A stretch of DNA of 63,354 nt from Serratia microhaemolytica. GTDB taxonomy: Bacteria; Pseudomonadota; Gammaproteobacteria; Enterobacterales; Enterobacteriaceae. Under the pieces are notes generated by a model. That model saw only the letters and a list, made by a program, of their open reading frames with translations. It ran no database searches and had not been told where the DNA came from. Below, in pieces: positions 53,455-63,074 of this stretch (position 1 is the stretch's first letter; each line of letters opens with the position of its first letter). The DNA lies in NCBI RefSeq assembly GCF_004011885.1, contig NZ_SBEF01000020.1, positions 1 to 63,354 of the forward strand, read 5' to 3'. Both the position numbers and the translations under genes were made by a program.

Positions 53455-55001
53455 GGCGTCTCTCCCTCAATCTCCGCCACAATGGCATCAATCTCAGTGC
53501 GCAGTTGAGCAATCTTCGCCACGGTGGTTTTCAGCTCAGCATTGAGTTGCGCAATATCCACCACTTCACGCGTATCTTTCGCCTCGACATAGCTGCTCAC
53601 CGAGAGGTTATAGTCGTTGGCAACCACCGCCTCAAACGGCACTGACTGGGCAAAGTGATCGACATTCGCTTTGCTGTCGAACACCGCCATGATCTGCTGG
53701 ATATGCTCATCCAGCAGCACGTTATTGTTGGTCTCTTTTTTAAACAGACCGCTGGCATCAATAAATTGGGTGGTGGTGTGTTGTTTGTTTTTCGCCAATA
53801 CCAAGATATTTACTGCGATGGTGGTGCCGTAAAACAGGTTGGGGGCAAGGGCGATCACCGTCTCGACGTAGTTGTTATCAATCAGATATTGGCGGATCTT
53901 CTGCTCGGCACCACCACGGTAAAAAATACCGGGAAAGCAGACAATAGCGGCGCGGCCTTTGCTGGAAAGGTAACTGAGCGCGTGCAGCACAAAGGCAAAA
54001 TCGGCCTTGGATTTCGGGGCGAGCACGCCGGCAGGGGCGAAGCGTTCATCGTTGATCAGCGTTGGGTCGTCTGAACCTACCCACTTCACCGAATAGGGTG
54101 GGTTAGAGACAATCGCATCAAACGGTTTCTCATCAGCAAAATGCGGGTCGAGCAGGGTGTTGCCTAACTGGATATTGAACTTGTCGTAGTTGATGTTGTG
54201 CAAGAACATGTTCATCCGCGCCAGGTTGTAGGTGGTGTGGTTGATCTCTTGCCCAAAAAAACCCTCTTCAATGATATGTGCATCAAAGTGTTTCTTGGCT
54301 TGCAACAGCAGCGAGCCGGAACCGCAGGCCGGGTCATAAATCTTGTTCACGCTGGTTTGCCCGTGCATGGCGAGCTGGGCAATCAGCTTGGAGACATGTT
54401 GCGGGGTGAAGAACTCGCCACCCGATTTACCGGCATTGGCGGCATAGTTGGAGATAAGGAACTCGTAGGCATCGCCAAACAGATCAATATGGCTTTCGGC
54501 AAACTCACCGAAATCCAGCTCGGCAACCCCTTTCAGCACCGCAGCCAAGCGGGCATTTTTGTCTTTTACCGTGTTACCCAGGCGGTTGCTGGTGGTGTCG
54601 AAATCGGCAAACAGCCCTTTGATATCGCGCTCAGAAGGATAACCGCTGGCCGAAGCCTCAATCTCGGCAAAGATATGGGCGAGATCGGTATTCAAACTCT
54701 CGTTGCTATTGGCACTGTTGGCCACGTTCACAAACAGATCGCTAGGGCGGATAAAGTAACCCTTGGTCTTGATGGCGTCTTGTTTGATCTCGCGGGTAAT
54801 GACGCTATCCGGCAGTGCTGCGTAGTGGATGCTATCATCCCCCGCTTCGATGTAGCTGGCAAAGTTCTCGCTGATAAAGCGATAAAACAGCGCTCCCAAG
54901 ACATATTGCTTAAAGTCCCAACCATCAACCGCACCGCGTACCTCGTTGGCAATCGCCCAAATCTGGCGCTGTAGTGCGGCGCGTTGTTGAATACTTGTCA
55001 T
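53451..55001 (-). CDS. hsdM: Type IC modification subunit HsdM
   Basis: A 516-residue N6-adenine methyltransferase. It has an N-terminal helical domain ([20 protein letters not shown]), the SAM motif [11 protein letters not shown], catalytic NPPY (SNPPYSVKW) and a C-terminal coiled coil that contacts HsdS. The frame is open to 55109, but [10 protein letters not shown] with AGGAA upstream is the start. First gene of the operon, with its 5' end about 290 bp from selC. Confidence 0.97.
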   Translation of the reverse strand: MTSIQQRAALQRQIWAIANEVRGAVDGWDFKQYVLGALFYRFISENFASYIEAGDDSIHYAALPDSVITREIKQDAIKTKGYFIRPSDLFVNVANSANSNESLNTDLAHIFAEIEASASGYPSERDIKGLFADFDTTSNRLGNTVKDKNARLAAVLKGVAELDFGEFAESHIDLFGDAYEFLISNYAANAGKSGGEFFTPQHVSKLIAQLAMHGQTSVNKIYDPACGSGSLLLQAKKHFDAHIIEEGFFGQEINHTTYNLARMNMFLHNINYDKFNIQLGNTLLDPHFADEKPFDAIVSNPPYSVKWVGSDDPTLINDERFAPAGVLAPKSKADFAFVLHALSYLSSKGRAAIVCFPGIFYRGGAEQKIRQYLIDNNYVETVIALAPNLFYGTTIAVNILVLAKNKQHTTTQFIDASGLFKKETNNNVLLDEHIQQIMAVFDSKANVDHFAQSVPFEAVVANDYNLSVSSYVEAKDTREVVDIAQLNAELKTTVAKIAQLRTEIDAIVAEIEGETP

Positions 55002-55294
55002 GTTAAGGTTCCTGTTGTAACTCGTTCGATTGAGGCCTGAGTGTTTTTCAGCAATCCGCATCTTGCGTTCGCCCATCATGTGGGCGAAATGGTAGCAGGA
55101 ATCTAGCAATACCCGCTAGATACCGCCCTGAAAGACGATGGTACACCGGCGATAGCGAATTTAACGCTGCTGTGTCATCAAACAAGAGAAAAAAACAGAC
55201 TAGCACCAGCGTTGGCGGCTCAGTCAGTGGCTGAGGTCCGTAGTACACGATAATGATAGGTATTGAAAGGTATTGACGTTTAGAGAACAGAGCT

Positions 55295-55389
55295 TGGCGG
55301 AAGATCACAGGAGTCGAACCTGCCCGGGACCGCTGGCGGCCCCAACTGGATTTGAAGTCCAGCCGCCCCACCGGGGACGATGATCTTCC
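55295..55389 (-). tRNA. selC: Selenocysteine tRNA (UCA)
   Basis: A 95-nt gene nearly identical to E. coli selC. It has the 8-bp acceptor stem, anticodon TCA in GGACTTCAAATCC, the long variable arm and encoded CCA (TGGCGG on the plus strand at 55295). Its 3' end points towards the R-M island, the usual side for island insertion. No second copy of the selC 3' end was seen in the window. Confidence 0.98.
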
Positions 55390-55527
55390 AATAGAAGTGA
55401 TGAGCGAGGCGGCGATTATACCCAGAAACCTGCGCGCTGACAGTAACGAATTGTGGGTGTTGCTGTCCAGCCCTCTGTTGCAGTAACGTGGTCGGATACC
55501 CAACGTATCTCCAACATGGATCAACGT

Positions 55528-56781
55528 ATGACATTTTCACTTTTTGGCGACAAGTTTAACCGCTTTTCTGGTATTACCCGTTTAATGAGCGATCTCAATG
55601 AGGGGTTGCGTACTCCGGGTGCGATTATGCTGGGGGGTGGTAACCCCGCGACCATCCCAGAGATGGAGAGCTACTTCAAACAGCTTTGCCAACATCTGCT
55701 CGAGCAGGGCAAGTTAACCGAAGCATTGTGCAACTATGATGGCCCTCAAGGCAAAGATGCCCTGTTAACGGCGCTGGCTCAATTGCTACAGCAGGAGTTG
55801 GGGTGGCCAATTAGCGCGCGCAATATTGCCCTGACCAACGGTAGCCAGAGTGCTTTTTTCTATCTGTTTAATCTGTTTGCCGGCCAGTGTGCTGATGGCC
55901 AACGTCGTCGGGTGCTGCTGCCACTCACACCGGAGTATATCGGTTATGCCGATGTCGGTTTGAGCGAAGACATGTTCGTTGCCGCTAAACCTAGCATTGA
56001 GTATCTGCCAGAAGGGCAATTTAAGTACCGGATTGATTTTGAAAACCTGCATATCGCTGATGATATCGGTATGATCTGTGTCTCGCGCCCAACCAATCCA
56101 ACCGGCAATGTGATCACTGATGAGGAGTTGATCAAGCTCGACCAGTTAGCACAGCAGCACCAGATCCCGCTGGTGATTGATAATGCCTATGGTGTGCCGT
56201 TCCCGGGGATTATTTTTAGCCAGGCTCAGCCGTTGTGGAACCAGAACACTATTCTTTGTATGAGCCTGTCGAAACTTGGCTTGCCCGGTACGCGTTGTGG
56301 GATTGTGGTTGCTGATGAGAAGATTATCACTGCGCTGACCAATATGAATGGCATTGTTAGCCTGGCACCAGGCAGTATCGGGCCAGTGCTGGCAACAGAG
56401 ATGATCGAGCGTGGTGATCTGCTGCGTCTCTCAGCCGAGGTGATCCGCCCGTTCTATCAACAGCGTGTCGCACAGACCATCGCCATTATTCGCCAATATC
56501 TGTCGCCAGAGCGCTGCCTGATCCATAAACCAGAAGGGGCAATTTTTCTCTGGCTTTGGTTTAAAGACCTGCCAATCAGCACCGAGCTGCTCTATCAGCG
56601 GTTAAAACAGCGTGGTGTGTTGATGGTGCCGGGGCATTACTTCTTTCCGGGGTTGGCCGAGCAGTGGCCACACACCCATCAGTGTATGCGCATGAACTAT
56701 GTGCCTGATCCAGAAAAAATTGAGCAAGGAGTGAAGATATTGGCTGAAGAGCTGGAGCGTGTATATCAGCAACAGGGTTAA
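55528..56781 (+). CDS. avtA: Valine-pyruvate aminotransferase AvtA
   Basis: A 417-residue fold-type I PLP aminotransferase with the Schiff-base Lys in SLSKLGLPGTRCG. It has ALTNGSQSAFFYLFNLFAG and CVSRPTNPTGNVITDEEL. ATG 55528 gives exactly the E. coli length. ATG 55516 would add MDQR. Neither has a strong ribosome site. Confidence 0.95.
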   Translation: MTFSLFGDKFNRFSGITRLMSDLNEGLRTPGAIMLGGGNPATIPEMESYFKQLCQHLLEQGKLTEALCNYDGPQGKDALLTALAQLLQQELGWPISARNIALTNGSQSAFFYLFNLFAGQCADGQRRRVLLPLTPEYIGYADVGLSEDMFVAAKPSIEYLPEGQFKYRIDFENLHIADDIGMICVSRPTNPTGNVITDEELIKLDQLAQQHQIPLVIDNAYGVPFPGIIFSQAQPLWNQNTILCMSLSKLGLPGTRCGIVVADEKIITALTNMNGIVSLAPGSIGPVLATEMIERGDLLRLSAEVIRPFYQQRVAQTIAIIRQYLSPERCLIHKPEGAIFLWLWFKDLPISTELLYQRLKQRGVLMVPGHYFFPGLAEQWPHTHQCMRMNYVPDPEKIEQGVKILAEELERVYQQQG

Positions 56782-56833
56782 CAAAGCTGATCGGGTCGCA
56801 AAATCAGCCTGCTGTTTTGCGCTCGATTAACAA

Positions 56834-56912
56834 GCGCTGTTGATACCGTTGGCCCATTCGGTTAATCAACAGCGCATCGCGGGTGCAGACATGCTGTCTG
56901 CACCCGCGTTTT
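56834..56912 (+). terminator. Two tandem hairpins after avtA
   Basis: GCGCTGTTGAT (56834-56844) / ATCAACAGCGC (56865-56875). Then CGCGGGTGCAGAC (56878-56890) / GTCTGCACCCGCG (56896-56908), followed by TTTT. The second is a strong intrinsic terminator between the convergent avtA and yidE. Confidence 0.85.
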
Positions 56913-56930
56913 GCCGTCACTCTGTGCTCC

Positions 56931-58589
56931 TCACATCATCCAGAACAGCACGGCTAAGAGCTGTGGCGACATGATACGTAAAAACATGGCTAACGGGTAA
57001 ACCGTGGCATAAGAGAGCGCTGCTGCACCACTGCTCGGGTGTAAGTTGTTGGCAAAAGCCAATGCCGGTGGGTCAGTCATTGAACCCGCCAACATACCGG
57101 AGAGGGTCAGGTAGTTCATTTTTGCCACCATTCTGGCCAGAATACCAACGGTGATCAACGGAATGGCGGTGATCAGTGCGCCATAACCAATCCATGCCAT
57201 GCCTTCACCGTGGATCAGGGTGTTGATGAAGTTACCGCCCGATTTTAGCCCAACCACCGCCAGGAATAGCACAATCCCCAGTTCACGCAGTGCCAGGTTG
57301 GCACTGGGCGGCATAAACCAGTAGAGTTTGCCAATACTGCCGATACGCCCCAAGATCAACGCTACCACCAGTGGGCCACCCGCCAATCCAAGCCTTAATG
57401 CCGCTGGGAAGCCAGGAACAAATAACGGGATCGATCCCAGCAGTACACCAAGGCCAATGCCGATAAATACCGGCAACATCTGCACCTGCTGTAACTTCTG
57501 CTGAGCGTTGCCGACAATCGCCGCTACTGCCTCGATCGATTCTGGTCTGCCGACCAGGTTGAGGATATCGCCAAATTGCAGTGTCACATTGCCACCAGCA
57601 ACCAGTTCAACCCCAGCACGGTTCAGGCGAGAGATCACCACGTCGTACTTCTGTTTTAGGCCAAGATCACGGATCTTTTTCCCCAGAACTTTCTCGTTGG
57701 TCACCACTGCACGCACCACCTGTAGTGCCGTGCCTTGGGTAGAGAGCGAAACATCGACCTCTTCACCAAGCAGGATACGGGCATTTTCCAGATCTTCGCG
57801 CTTGCCAACCAAGTGCAGAAAATCCCCCAACGCCAACTCTTCCTGCGGTGATGGCACCATCAGCAGATCACCACGTTTTAGCCGTGAGCAGATGATGTTG
57901 TCACTATTCAGCAACGGCACACTTTTGATCGCCAAGCCCTGCAAGTTGGGGTTACGCACTGCCACATTCATGGTTTGCAGCCGTTCACGCTTGTTGCCGA
58001 GGCTTTTGTCAAATGCTTGTGCTTCATGTTCAATGTTGATACGAAAAAATAACCGGATCAGCCACATCACTAGCAGAATGCCACAAATACCAAACGGGTA
58101 AGCCATTGCATAACCCATGCCCATACGGGCAATAAGTGCCGGATCAGAGCCGAGATCGGTCAATATCTGTTGCCCTGCACCGAGTGCCGGCGTATTGGTC
58201 ACCGCGCCAGAGAAGATGCCGAGAATAATCGGAAGGGGAACGTCAAACAGCTTATGAATGATGGCGGCAACTATGCCACCCAGCAACACCAGCAATATGG
58301 CAAAGCCATTAAGCCGTAAACCAGAGACGCGCAGAGAAGAGAAAAAACCAGGGCCAACTTGAATACCGATGGTGTAAACAAACAGGATTAGACCAAACTC
58401 CTGAATAAAGTGCAGCATATCGCCATTAAGGCTTATCTGGTAAATCTGTGCGAAGTGGCCGACGATAATTCCGCCGAATAGCACACCGCCAATTCCCAGC
58501 CCAACACCGTACACTTTCCAGTTGCCGATCCATAACCCGATAATAGCCACCAACGCCAGCATACTGACGGTTAGAGCTATGTCACTCAT
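56931..58589 (-). CDS. yidE: AspT/YidE-type membrane transporter
   Basis: A 552-residue protein, one residue shorter than E. coli YidE. Two blocks of about five transmembrane helices (5-175 and about 370-552) flank two cytoplasmic RCK_C/TrkA-C domains (about 190-355). It has the duplicated signatures [13 protein letters not shown] and [13 protein letters not shown] of the AAE exchanger family. The transported substrate is unknown. Confidence 0.95.
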   Translation of the reverse strand: MSDIALTVSMLALVAIIGLWIGNWKVYGVGLGIGGVLFGGIIVGHFAQIYQISLNGDMLHFIQEFGLILFVYTIGIQVGPGFFSSLRVSGLRLNGFAILLVLLGGIVAAIIHKLFDVPLPIILGIFSGAVTNTPALGAGQQILTDLGSDPALIARMGMGYAMAYPFGICGILLVMWLIRLFFRINIEHEAQAFDKSLGNKRERLQTMNVAVRNPNLQGLAIKSVPLLNSDNIICSRLKRGDLLMVPSPQEELALGDFLHLVGKREDLENARILLGEEVDVSLSTQGTALQVVRAVVTNEKVLGKKIRDLGLKQKYDVVISRLNRAGVELVAGGNVTLQFGDILNLVGRPESIEAVAAIVGNAQQKLQQVQMLPVFIGIGLGVLLGSIPLFVPGFPAALRLGLAGGPLVVALILGRIGSIGKLYWFMPPSANLALRELGIVLFLAVVGLKSGGNFINTLIHGEGMAWIGYGALITAIPLITVGILARMVAKMNYLTLSGMLAGSMTDPPALAFANNLHPSSGAAALSYATVYPLAMFLRIMSPQLLAVLFWMM

Positions 58590-59165
58590 ACCTCACATCC
58601 TTACTTGAAGTTCAATCGTTGATATACCACTCACAACCGGCTCAATTATGGCACAGATGATCGTCTCAATAAGGTGTACCAAATCAAGCTGAGATCACTA
58701 ATCCTGTCAGGAGCACGAAATAGAATTTGCCGTTGGCTGACGAAACGTAGCAGCAAGGTGACCACTGGACATGAGGTCGATGAAAAAAGCTGATCGCACA
58801 GATTGTTAATCGCTTAGCCGGATATTTGGGTTGCTATAAGAATGACTACTGATCACTGACGCTGTATCGAATAATTTCACTTTCCGCTATTGCCAACATT
58901 TTGTAATGTGAAGGCTCTATTCAATTTCTCACTTAGAGTCTATCCCAGTGGGCGCTATGGGGTTGCCGGTTTTAACATCGGTCGGTTTTAACATCGACAG
59001 TGTGCGAGGATCACAGCGTATCGGCAGTGGCTGAAAGGTGTGAACACTATCAACGCATAAAATAGCAACCGGCATAGCCCTAATGGGATAGCCTCTTGGC
59101 CCTGATAGTTACCCGTTAACAGAGGGGAGTGAGTGTAGTCAGCCTCCAAGGCAGGATTGTAAATT
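58590..59165. other. Intergenic region between yidE and asd, with a short direct repeat
   Basis: No gene or recognisable RNA is seen in these 576 bp, which must hold the divergent yidE and asd promoters. CGGTTTTAACATCG occurs twice in tandem, at 58967-58980 and 58983-58996, with a 16-nt period. Confidence 0.5.
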
Positions 59166-60269
59166 ATGAAAAATGTTGGTTTCATTGGTTGGCGTGGCAT
59201 GGTCGGCTCAGTGCTAATGCAACGCATGACAGAAGAGCGTGATTTTGATGCCATTCGTCCGGTCTTCTTTTCTACCTCTCAGCACGGTACCGCTGCGCCC
59301 GCGTTCGCTGGTCAGGCTGGCACATTACAGGATGCCTACGATATCGCTGCACTGAGTGCTCTCGATATAATTATTACCTGCCAAGGCGGCGATTATACCA
59401 ATGAGATCTACCCGAAGTTGCGTGCAACCGGATGGCAAGGTTATTGGATTGATGCCGCTTCTGCACTACGAATGAAAGATGATGCCGTGATTATTCTCGA
59501 TCCTGTCAATCAGGCAGTGATTGAGCGCGGTATCGATCAAGGCATTAAAACCTTTGTTGGCGGCAACTGTACTGTCAGCCTGATGCTGATGGCATTAGGT
59601 GGCCTGTTTGCCAACAACATGGTGGAGTGGGCATCCGTAGCCAGTTATCAGGCCGCTTCCGGTGGCGGTGCTCGGCATATGCGTGAGTTGCTGACACAAA
59701 TGGGTATGCTGCATGATGAAGTGGCTCAGCAGTTGCGTGATCCCGCCTCAGCCATTCTGGATATTGAGCGTAAAGTCACTGCACTGACACGCAGTGGTAA
59801 ATTACCAACTGATAACTTTGGCGTTCCACTGGCCGGTAGCCTGATCCCGTGGATTGATAAGCAACTGGAAAATGGCCAAAGCCGTGAGGAGTGGAAAGGG
59901 CAGGCGGAGACCAACAAAATTTTGGCCACCAGCAGTCCAATCCTTGTTGATGGTCTTTGTGTACGTATCGGTGCATTGCGTTGTCATAGTCAGGCTTTCA
60001 CTATCAAACTGAAGAAAGATCTGCCGATTGCTGATATTGAGCAACTGTTGGCGGCTCATAACCCGTGGGCGAAGGTGATCCCGAACGACCGTGAGTTGAG
60101 TATGCGCGAATTAACGCCTGCAGCAGTGACCGGTACTCTCAATACACCGGTCGGCCGGTTACGCAAGCTGAACATGGGGCCTGAGTATCTTTCTGCCTTC
60201 ACTGTTGGTGACCAATTGCTGTGGGGGGCCGCAGAGCCTCTACGCCGGATGCTACGTGTTTTGTTGTGA
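59166..60269 (+). CDS. asd: Aspartate-semialdehyde dehydrogenase
   Basis: A 367-residue NADPH enzyme reducing aspartyl phosphate to the semialdehyde for lysine/DAP, threonine and methionine. It has N-terminal [13 protein letters not shown], the nucleophile Cys135 in [10 protein letters not shown], and the E. coli length. It supplies the meso-DAP used by MurE. Confidence 0.98.
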   Translation: MKNVGFIGWRGMVGSVLMQRMTEERDFDAIRPVFFSTSQHGTAAPAFAGQAGTLQDAYDIAALSALDIIITCQGGDYTNEIYPKLRATGWQGYWIDAASALRMKDDAVIILDPVNQAVIERGIDQGIKTFVGGNCTVSLMLMALGGLFANNMVEWASVASYQAASGGGARHMRELLTQMGMLHDEVAQQLRDPASAILDIERKVTALTRSGKLPTDNFGVPLAGSLIPWIDKQLENGQSREEWKGQAETNKILATSSPILVDGLCVRIGALRCHSQAFTIKLKKDLPIADIEQLLAAHNPWAKVIPNDRELSMRELTPAAVTGTLNTPVGRLRKLNMGPEYLSAFTVGDQLLWGAAEPLRRMLRVLL

Positions 60270-60326
60270 TGTAGAGATTGCCTTATTTTTTTCATGACAA
60301 ATCAGATAAAGCACCACAACTAAATA

Positions 60327-60356
60327 TCCACCCTCCCCGCTGAGAGAGGGTGGATG
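60327..60356. terminator. Hairpin between asd and the beta-barrel remnant
   Basis: ATCCACCCTC (60327-60336) / GAGGGTGGAT (60347-60356), a 10-bp perfect stem with a 10-nt loop. There is no strong T-run on either strand. It could serve asd or the converging remnant. Confidence 0.5.
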
Positions 60357-60376
60357 TCAGATTACAACCAATTTAA

Positions 60377-60448
60377 TTAAAAGTAGAATTTTACTGCTAA
60401 CTTAGCTGAAGTATTGCTGTATCCGGCACGCCCGAATTGCTGATCAAA
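60377..60448 (-). pseudogene. C-terminal remnant of an outer-membrane beta-barrel protein
   Basis: The minus frame ends FDQQFGRAGYSNTSAKLAVKFYF and a stop, a typical final beta-strand of a porin with a C-terminal Phe. Upstream the frame continues without stops but loses beta-barrel character, and no start is seen. It is probably the tail of a deleted porin gene next to the GH97 glycosidase. The family cannot be named from 23 residues. Confidence 0.45.
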
Positions 60449-60693
60449 GCAAAAGCATTGGTTAGCTCCTCGCCTATCAAGGAGAGGGAACTGTCTAGCG
60501 CCTTTCCTTGTGACACAAGACGAACACACGAATGGGCATTCGTACATGTTATTAACTCAACCAATTGACTATTGTTAGTCAATAATCGGTCAAAAAACGT
60601 TCATGCGGTTGCTCCAACCGAAGCTGTCATTAAAAGATCATATAAAAAAAGTAACATCAGACATTACTTTTATTCTTTCTAGGAAGTTTTGTC
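60449..60693. other. Region upstream of the GH97 gene
   Basis: No further gene is seen. Base composition becomes AT-rich from about 60580, and the promoter of the GH97 gene is expected here. Confidence 0.35.
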
Positions 60694-62859
60694 ATGCATG
60701 CAAAATTGGTTATTTTTTCTTGTACCATGGTGGCTACGATAGTGGCAACCGGTTGTGATAATAGTACTTCCCATCACCTTAATGAAAAAAATCACCTTAC
60801 ACAGCACAGTTCTTGTGATATCCGCCAACAAACCGCATCTATTACTTCTCCTGATGGCAAAATAACATTTCAACTATCGAATAATCCTGTTAAAAAAGAA
60901 GGCATTACTGTTTTACGGTATTCAGTTTTGCTAGATAACAATGAAGTGGTATCCCCTTCTGAATTAGGTATTACCCGCAATGATGGTGACTTTCACCAGC
61001 ATCTCACGCTGGTTTCCTGTTCTCCCACTCGTGAAGTACTGGTTAATTACTCTATGCCACAAGGGGCTTTCTCTGAGATCAATAAAAAAATACATCAAGT
61101 GACTTATGAGTTTAACAATACCAACCAACAGCGAATGCAGTTAATCGTAAGAGCAGAAAATCATGGTGTAGCTTTTCAATACTACTTCCCCGATACACAG
61201 CAAGGCATGTTTGAGATTAAAAAAGAATGGACACAACTAGCGCTACCTATACCACAGAACGGTGGCGTGCAAATTGCGCAGCGTTATATTAATAGCGCAA
61301 CAGGTAAAGACCCTAAAGCACAATCATTTTATTTTGAACGTACCAATGATCGTGCTTGGCCTAAGCTCGCTACAGTTGGCCAAGCAGATACCGGTGAAAA
61401 ATTTGGGTTTGGATTACCTTTGTTATTACAAACAGAAGTTAATCAGCAGTCTTATTGGGTATTTTTCCATGAAGCGGGGTTTAATGGTGACTACCCTGCT
61501 GGACGTATTTCCAGTGACACATCGGGAGCCGTTTATCGCTATGAGTTTCCATTAGATATTGAAGCAAATGGTTATTACGGTCCAGTTAATCCACAAAAAC
61601 AAGGATTACCTTGGTCAACACCTTGGCGCTATCTAATTATTAGTAATCAGTTAAAACCAATTGTTGAACAAACCACCATGAATGACCTGTCTGCTTCCTC
61701 TCAATTAACTGATAGCACATGGATTAACTATGGACGTGCCAGTTGGGGATGGGCGTCTAACCAAGCGCCACAGACTAGCTATCAACGTCATCAGGATTTT
61801 GTTGATTTAGCAGCAACAATGGGATGGCCATACGCAATAATCGATGCCAATTGGGACAAAATGACAGATGTGAATAACAATCCGGTAGATATAAAAGAAT
61901 TAGCTGATTATGCTGCAAAAAAAAATGTCGGCTTGTTCGTATGGGTAAATTCTGGCACCGATCAGAGCAACAACAATACTAGCACCCCTAAAGGCGTATT
62001 AAATGATGCTACTATTCGTCAAACATGGATGAAGCAATTAGCCGCCAAAGGTATCAAAGGACTAAAAGTAGATATTGTAGAAAGTAATAAGCAGCAAATG
62101 ATTACTTATATGCAAGAAGTTCTTAAAGATGCAGCAGACCATCATTTATTGGTCACTATTCACAATTGGACACCCCCCAGAGGTTGGGAACGCAGTTGGC
62201 CAAATTTGGTCGGTACCGAGGCATCAATCACAGGAGGGAATTTTTACGGCTCTAACGGCGCACGTAATGATGAATTAGTAGAGATGAATACTATCATTCC
62301 CTTTATTCGCCAACCTGTTGGCGGACTAGATTACTCACCAACCATGGTATCGTTGAATTTTCACCCATGGAATCCGCGACGTTCAACACTGACCCATGAG
62401 TTAGCATTACCTGTGATATTTCAATCTGGTGTACAAACAATGGCAGATACAAAAACTGCTTATCTTGGTTTATCAAATGTTGTTTTAGATTATCTAAAAA
62501 AATTACCCAATACATGGGATGAAACACGTTATTTAGACGGCTATCCAGGTAAATACGTTGTGATTGCCCGCCGTAAAAGCAACAGTTGGTATATCGCCGC
62601 AATTAACGGAGAAATTACCGAGATATCACCTTCTTTAAATAAAGATAACGATCCAAGCTACCAATCACCTATAGGCAAATCACGAGATTTAATATTGAAT
62701 TTGAGTCAGTTAAATTGCAGTGATCACTCAAATATTCAATTAATCGAAGATGGGATCAATCAACAAGATGTCAAGATTTCCTCTGTAAATTGGCAATCAG
62801 AATGGCAAACGAGGTTAAAACCTTTTGGTGGATTTATCATGGTCATCCATGGCTGTTAA
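60694..62859 (+). CDS. GH97 alpha-glycosidase lipoprotein
   Basis: A 721-residue glycoside hydrolase of family 97. A lipoprotein-type signal ends ATIVATGC (Cys21). An N-terminal beta-sandwich (about 45-310) precedes the catalytic barrel (about 330-620) and a C-terminal beta domain. Asp460 in GLKVDIVESN is at the nucleophile position of the retaining alpha-galactosidase subgroup, and Glu509 in GTEASITGG is the likely acid/base. AGGAAG precedes the ATG. GH97 is mainly a Bacteroidetes family. The AT-rich codon use, unlike asd next door, and the IS downstream point to transfer. The substrate is probably an alpha-galactoside or alpha-glucoside. Confidence 0.85.
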   Translation: MHAKLVIFSCTMVATIVATGCDNSTSHHLNEKNHLTQHSSCDIRQQTASITSPDGKITFQLSNNPVKKEGITVLRYSVLLDNNEVVSPSELGITRNDGDFHQHLTLVSCSPTREVLVNYSMPQGAFSEINKKIHQVTYEFNNTNQQRMQLIVRAENHGVAFQYYFPDTQQGMFEIKKEWTQLALPIPQNGGVQIAQRYINSATGKDPKAQSFYFERTNDRAWPKLATVGQADTGEKFGFGLPLLLQTEVNQQSYWVFFHEAGFNGDYPAGRISSDTSGAVYRYEFPLDIEANGYYGPVNPQKQGLPWSTPWRYLIISNQLKPIVEQTTMNDLSASSQLTDSTWINYGRASWGWASNQAPQTSYQRHQDFVDLAATMGWPYAIIDANWDKMTDVNNNPVDIKELADYAAKKNVGLFVWVNSGTDQSNNNTSTPKGVLNDATIRQTWMKQLAAKGIKGLKVDIVESNKQQMITYMQEVLKDAADHHLLVTIHNWTPPRGWERSWPNLVGTEASITGGNFYGSNGARNDELVEMNTIIPFIRQPVGGLDYSPTMVSLNFHPWNPRRSTLTHELALPVIFQSGVQTMADTKTAYLGLSNVVLDYLKKLPNTWDETRYLDGYPGKYVVIARRKSNSWYIAAINGEITEISPSLNKDNDPSYQSPIGKSRDLILNLSQLNCSDHSNIQLIEDGINQQDVKISSVNWQSEWQTRLKPFGGFIMVIHGC

Positions 62860-63044
62860 AAGAAAGCATAAAACATTCACCTGATAATGGCTTTTAATGC
62901 CACTTTCGGTGTATATCTGGCTTGTCACATGATGAACTTCTATTGCTTTTTCAACCTTATCGTAAAGAGTTATAGCAAACGCTGAATAATATGATGCTTA
63001 TCGATTAAAATTTCACCCGCATGTACTGTTCATCAGAGAAACAG

Positions 63045-63074
63045 AATGCGCTATCACAATAGTAATAGCGCATT
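63045..63074. repeat. Palindrome at the IS junction
   Basis: AATGCGCTAT (63045-63054) / ATAGCGCATT (63065-63074), a perfect 10-bp stem with a 10-nt loop. It directly abuts the left end of the insertion sequence. It is possibly the terminator of the GH97 gene, with its T-run cut off by the insertion. Confidence 0.6.

Noticed and set aside
54198-54974. 258-codon plus-strand frame opposite hsdM
   Set aside because: It is the antisense shadow of hsdM, which is fully supported by motifs. Other long opposite frames across carB, secA and hsdR are the same kind of shadow.
53451-55001. Prophage origin for the hsd-prrC region
   Set aside because: No integrase, terminase, capsid or lysis genes are present. 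All recognised genes are defence or unknown.
55295-55389. Possible att duplication of the selC 3' end elsewhere in the island
   Set aside because: I looked for the terminal TGGCGGAAGATCAC segment between 44044 and 55290 and did not find it.
58590-59165. Possible lysine riboswitch or small RNA before asd
   Set aside because: I could not identify a lysine aptamer core or a terminator/anti-terminator pair. E. coli asd has no riboswitch either.
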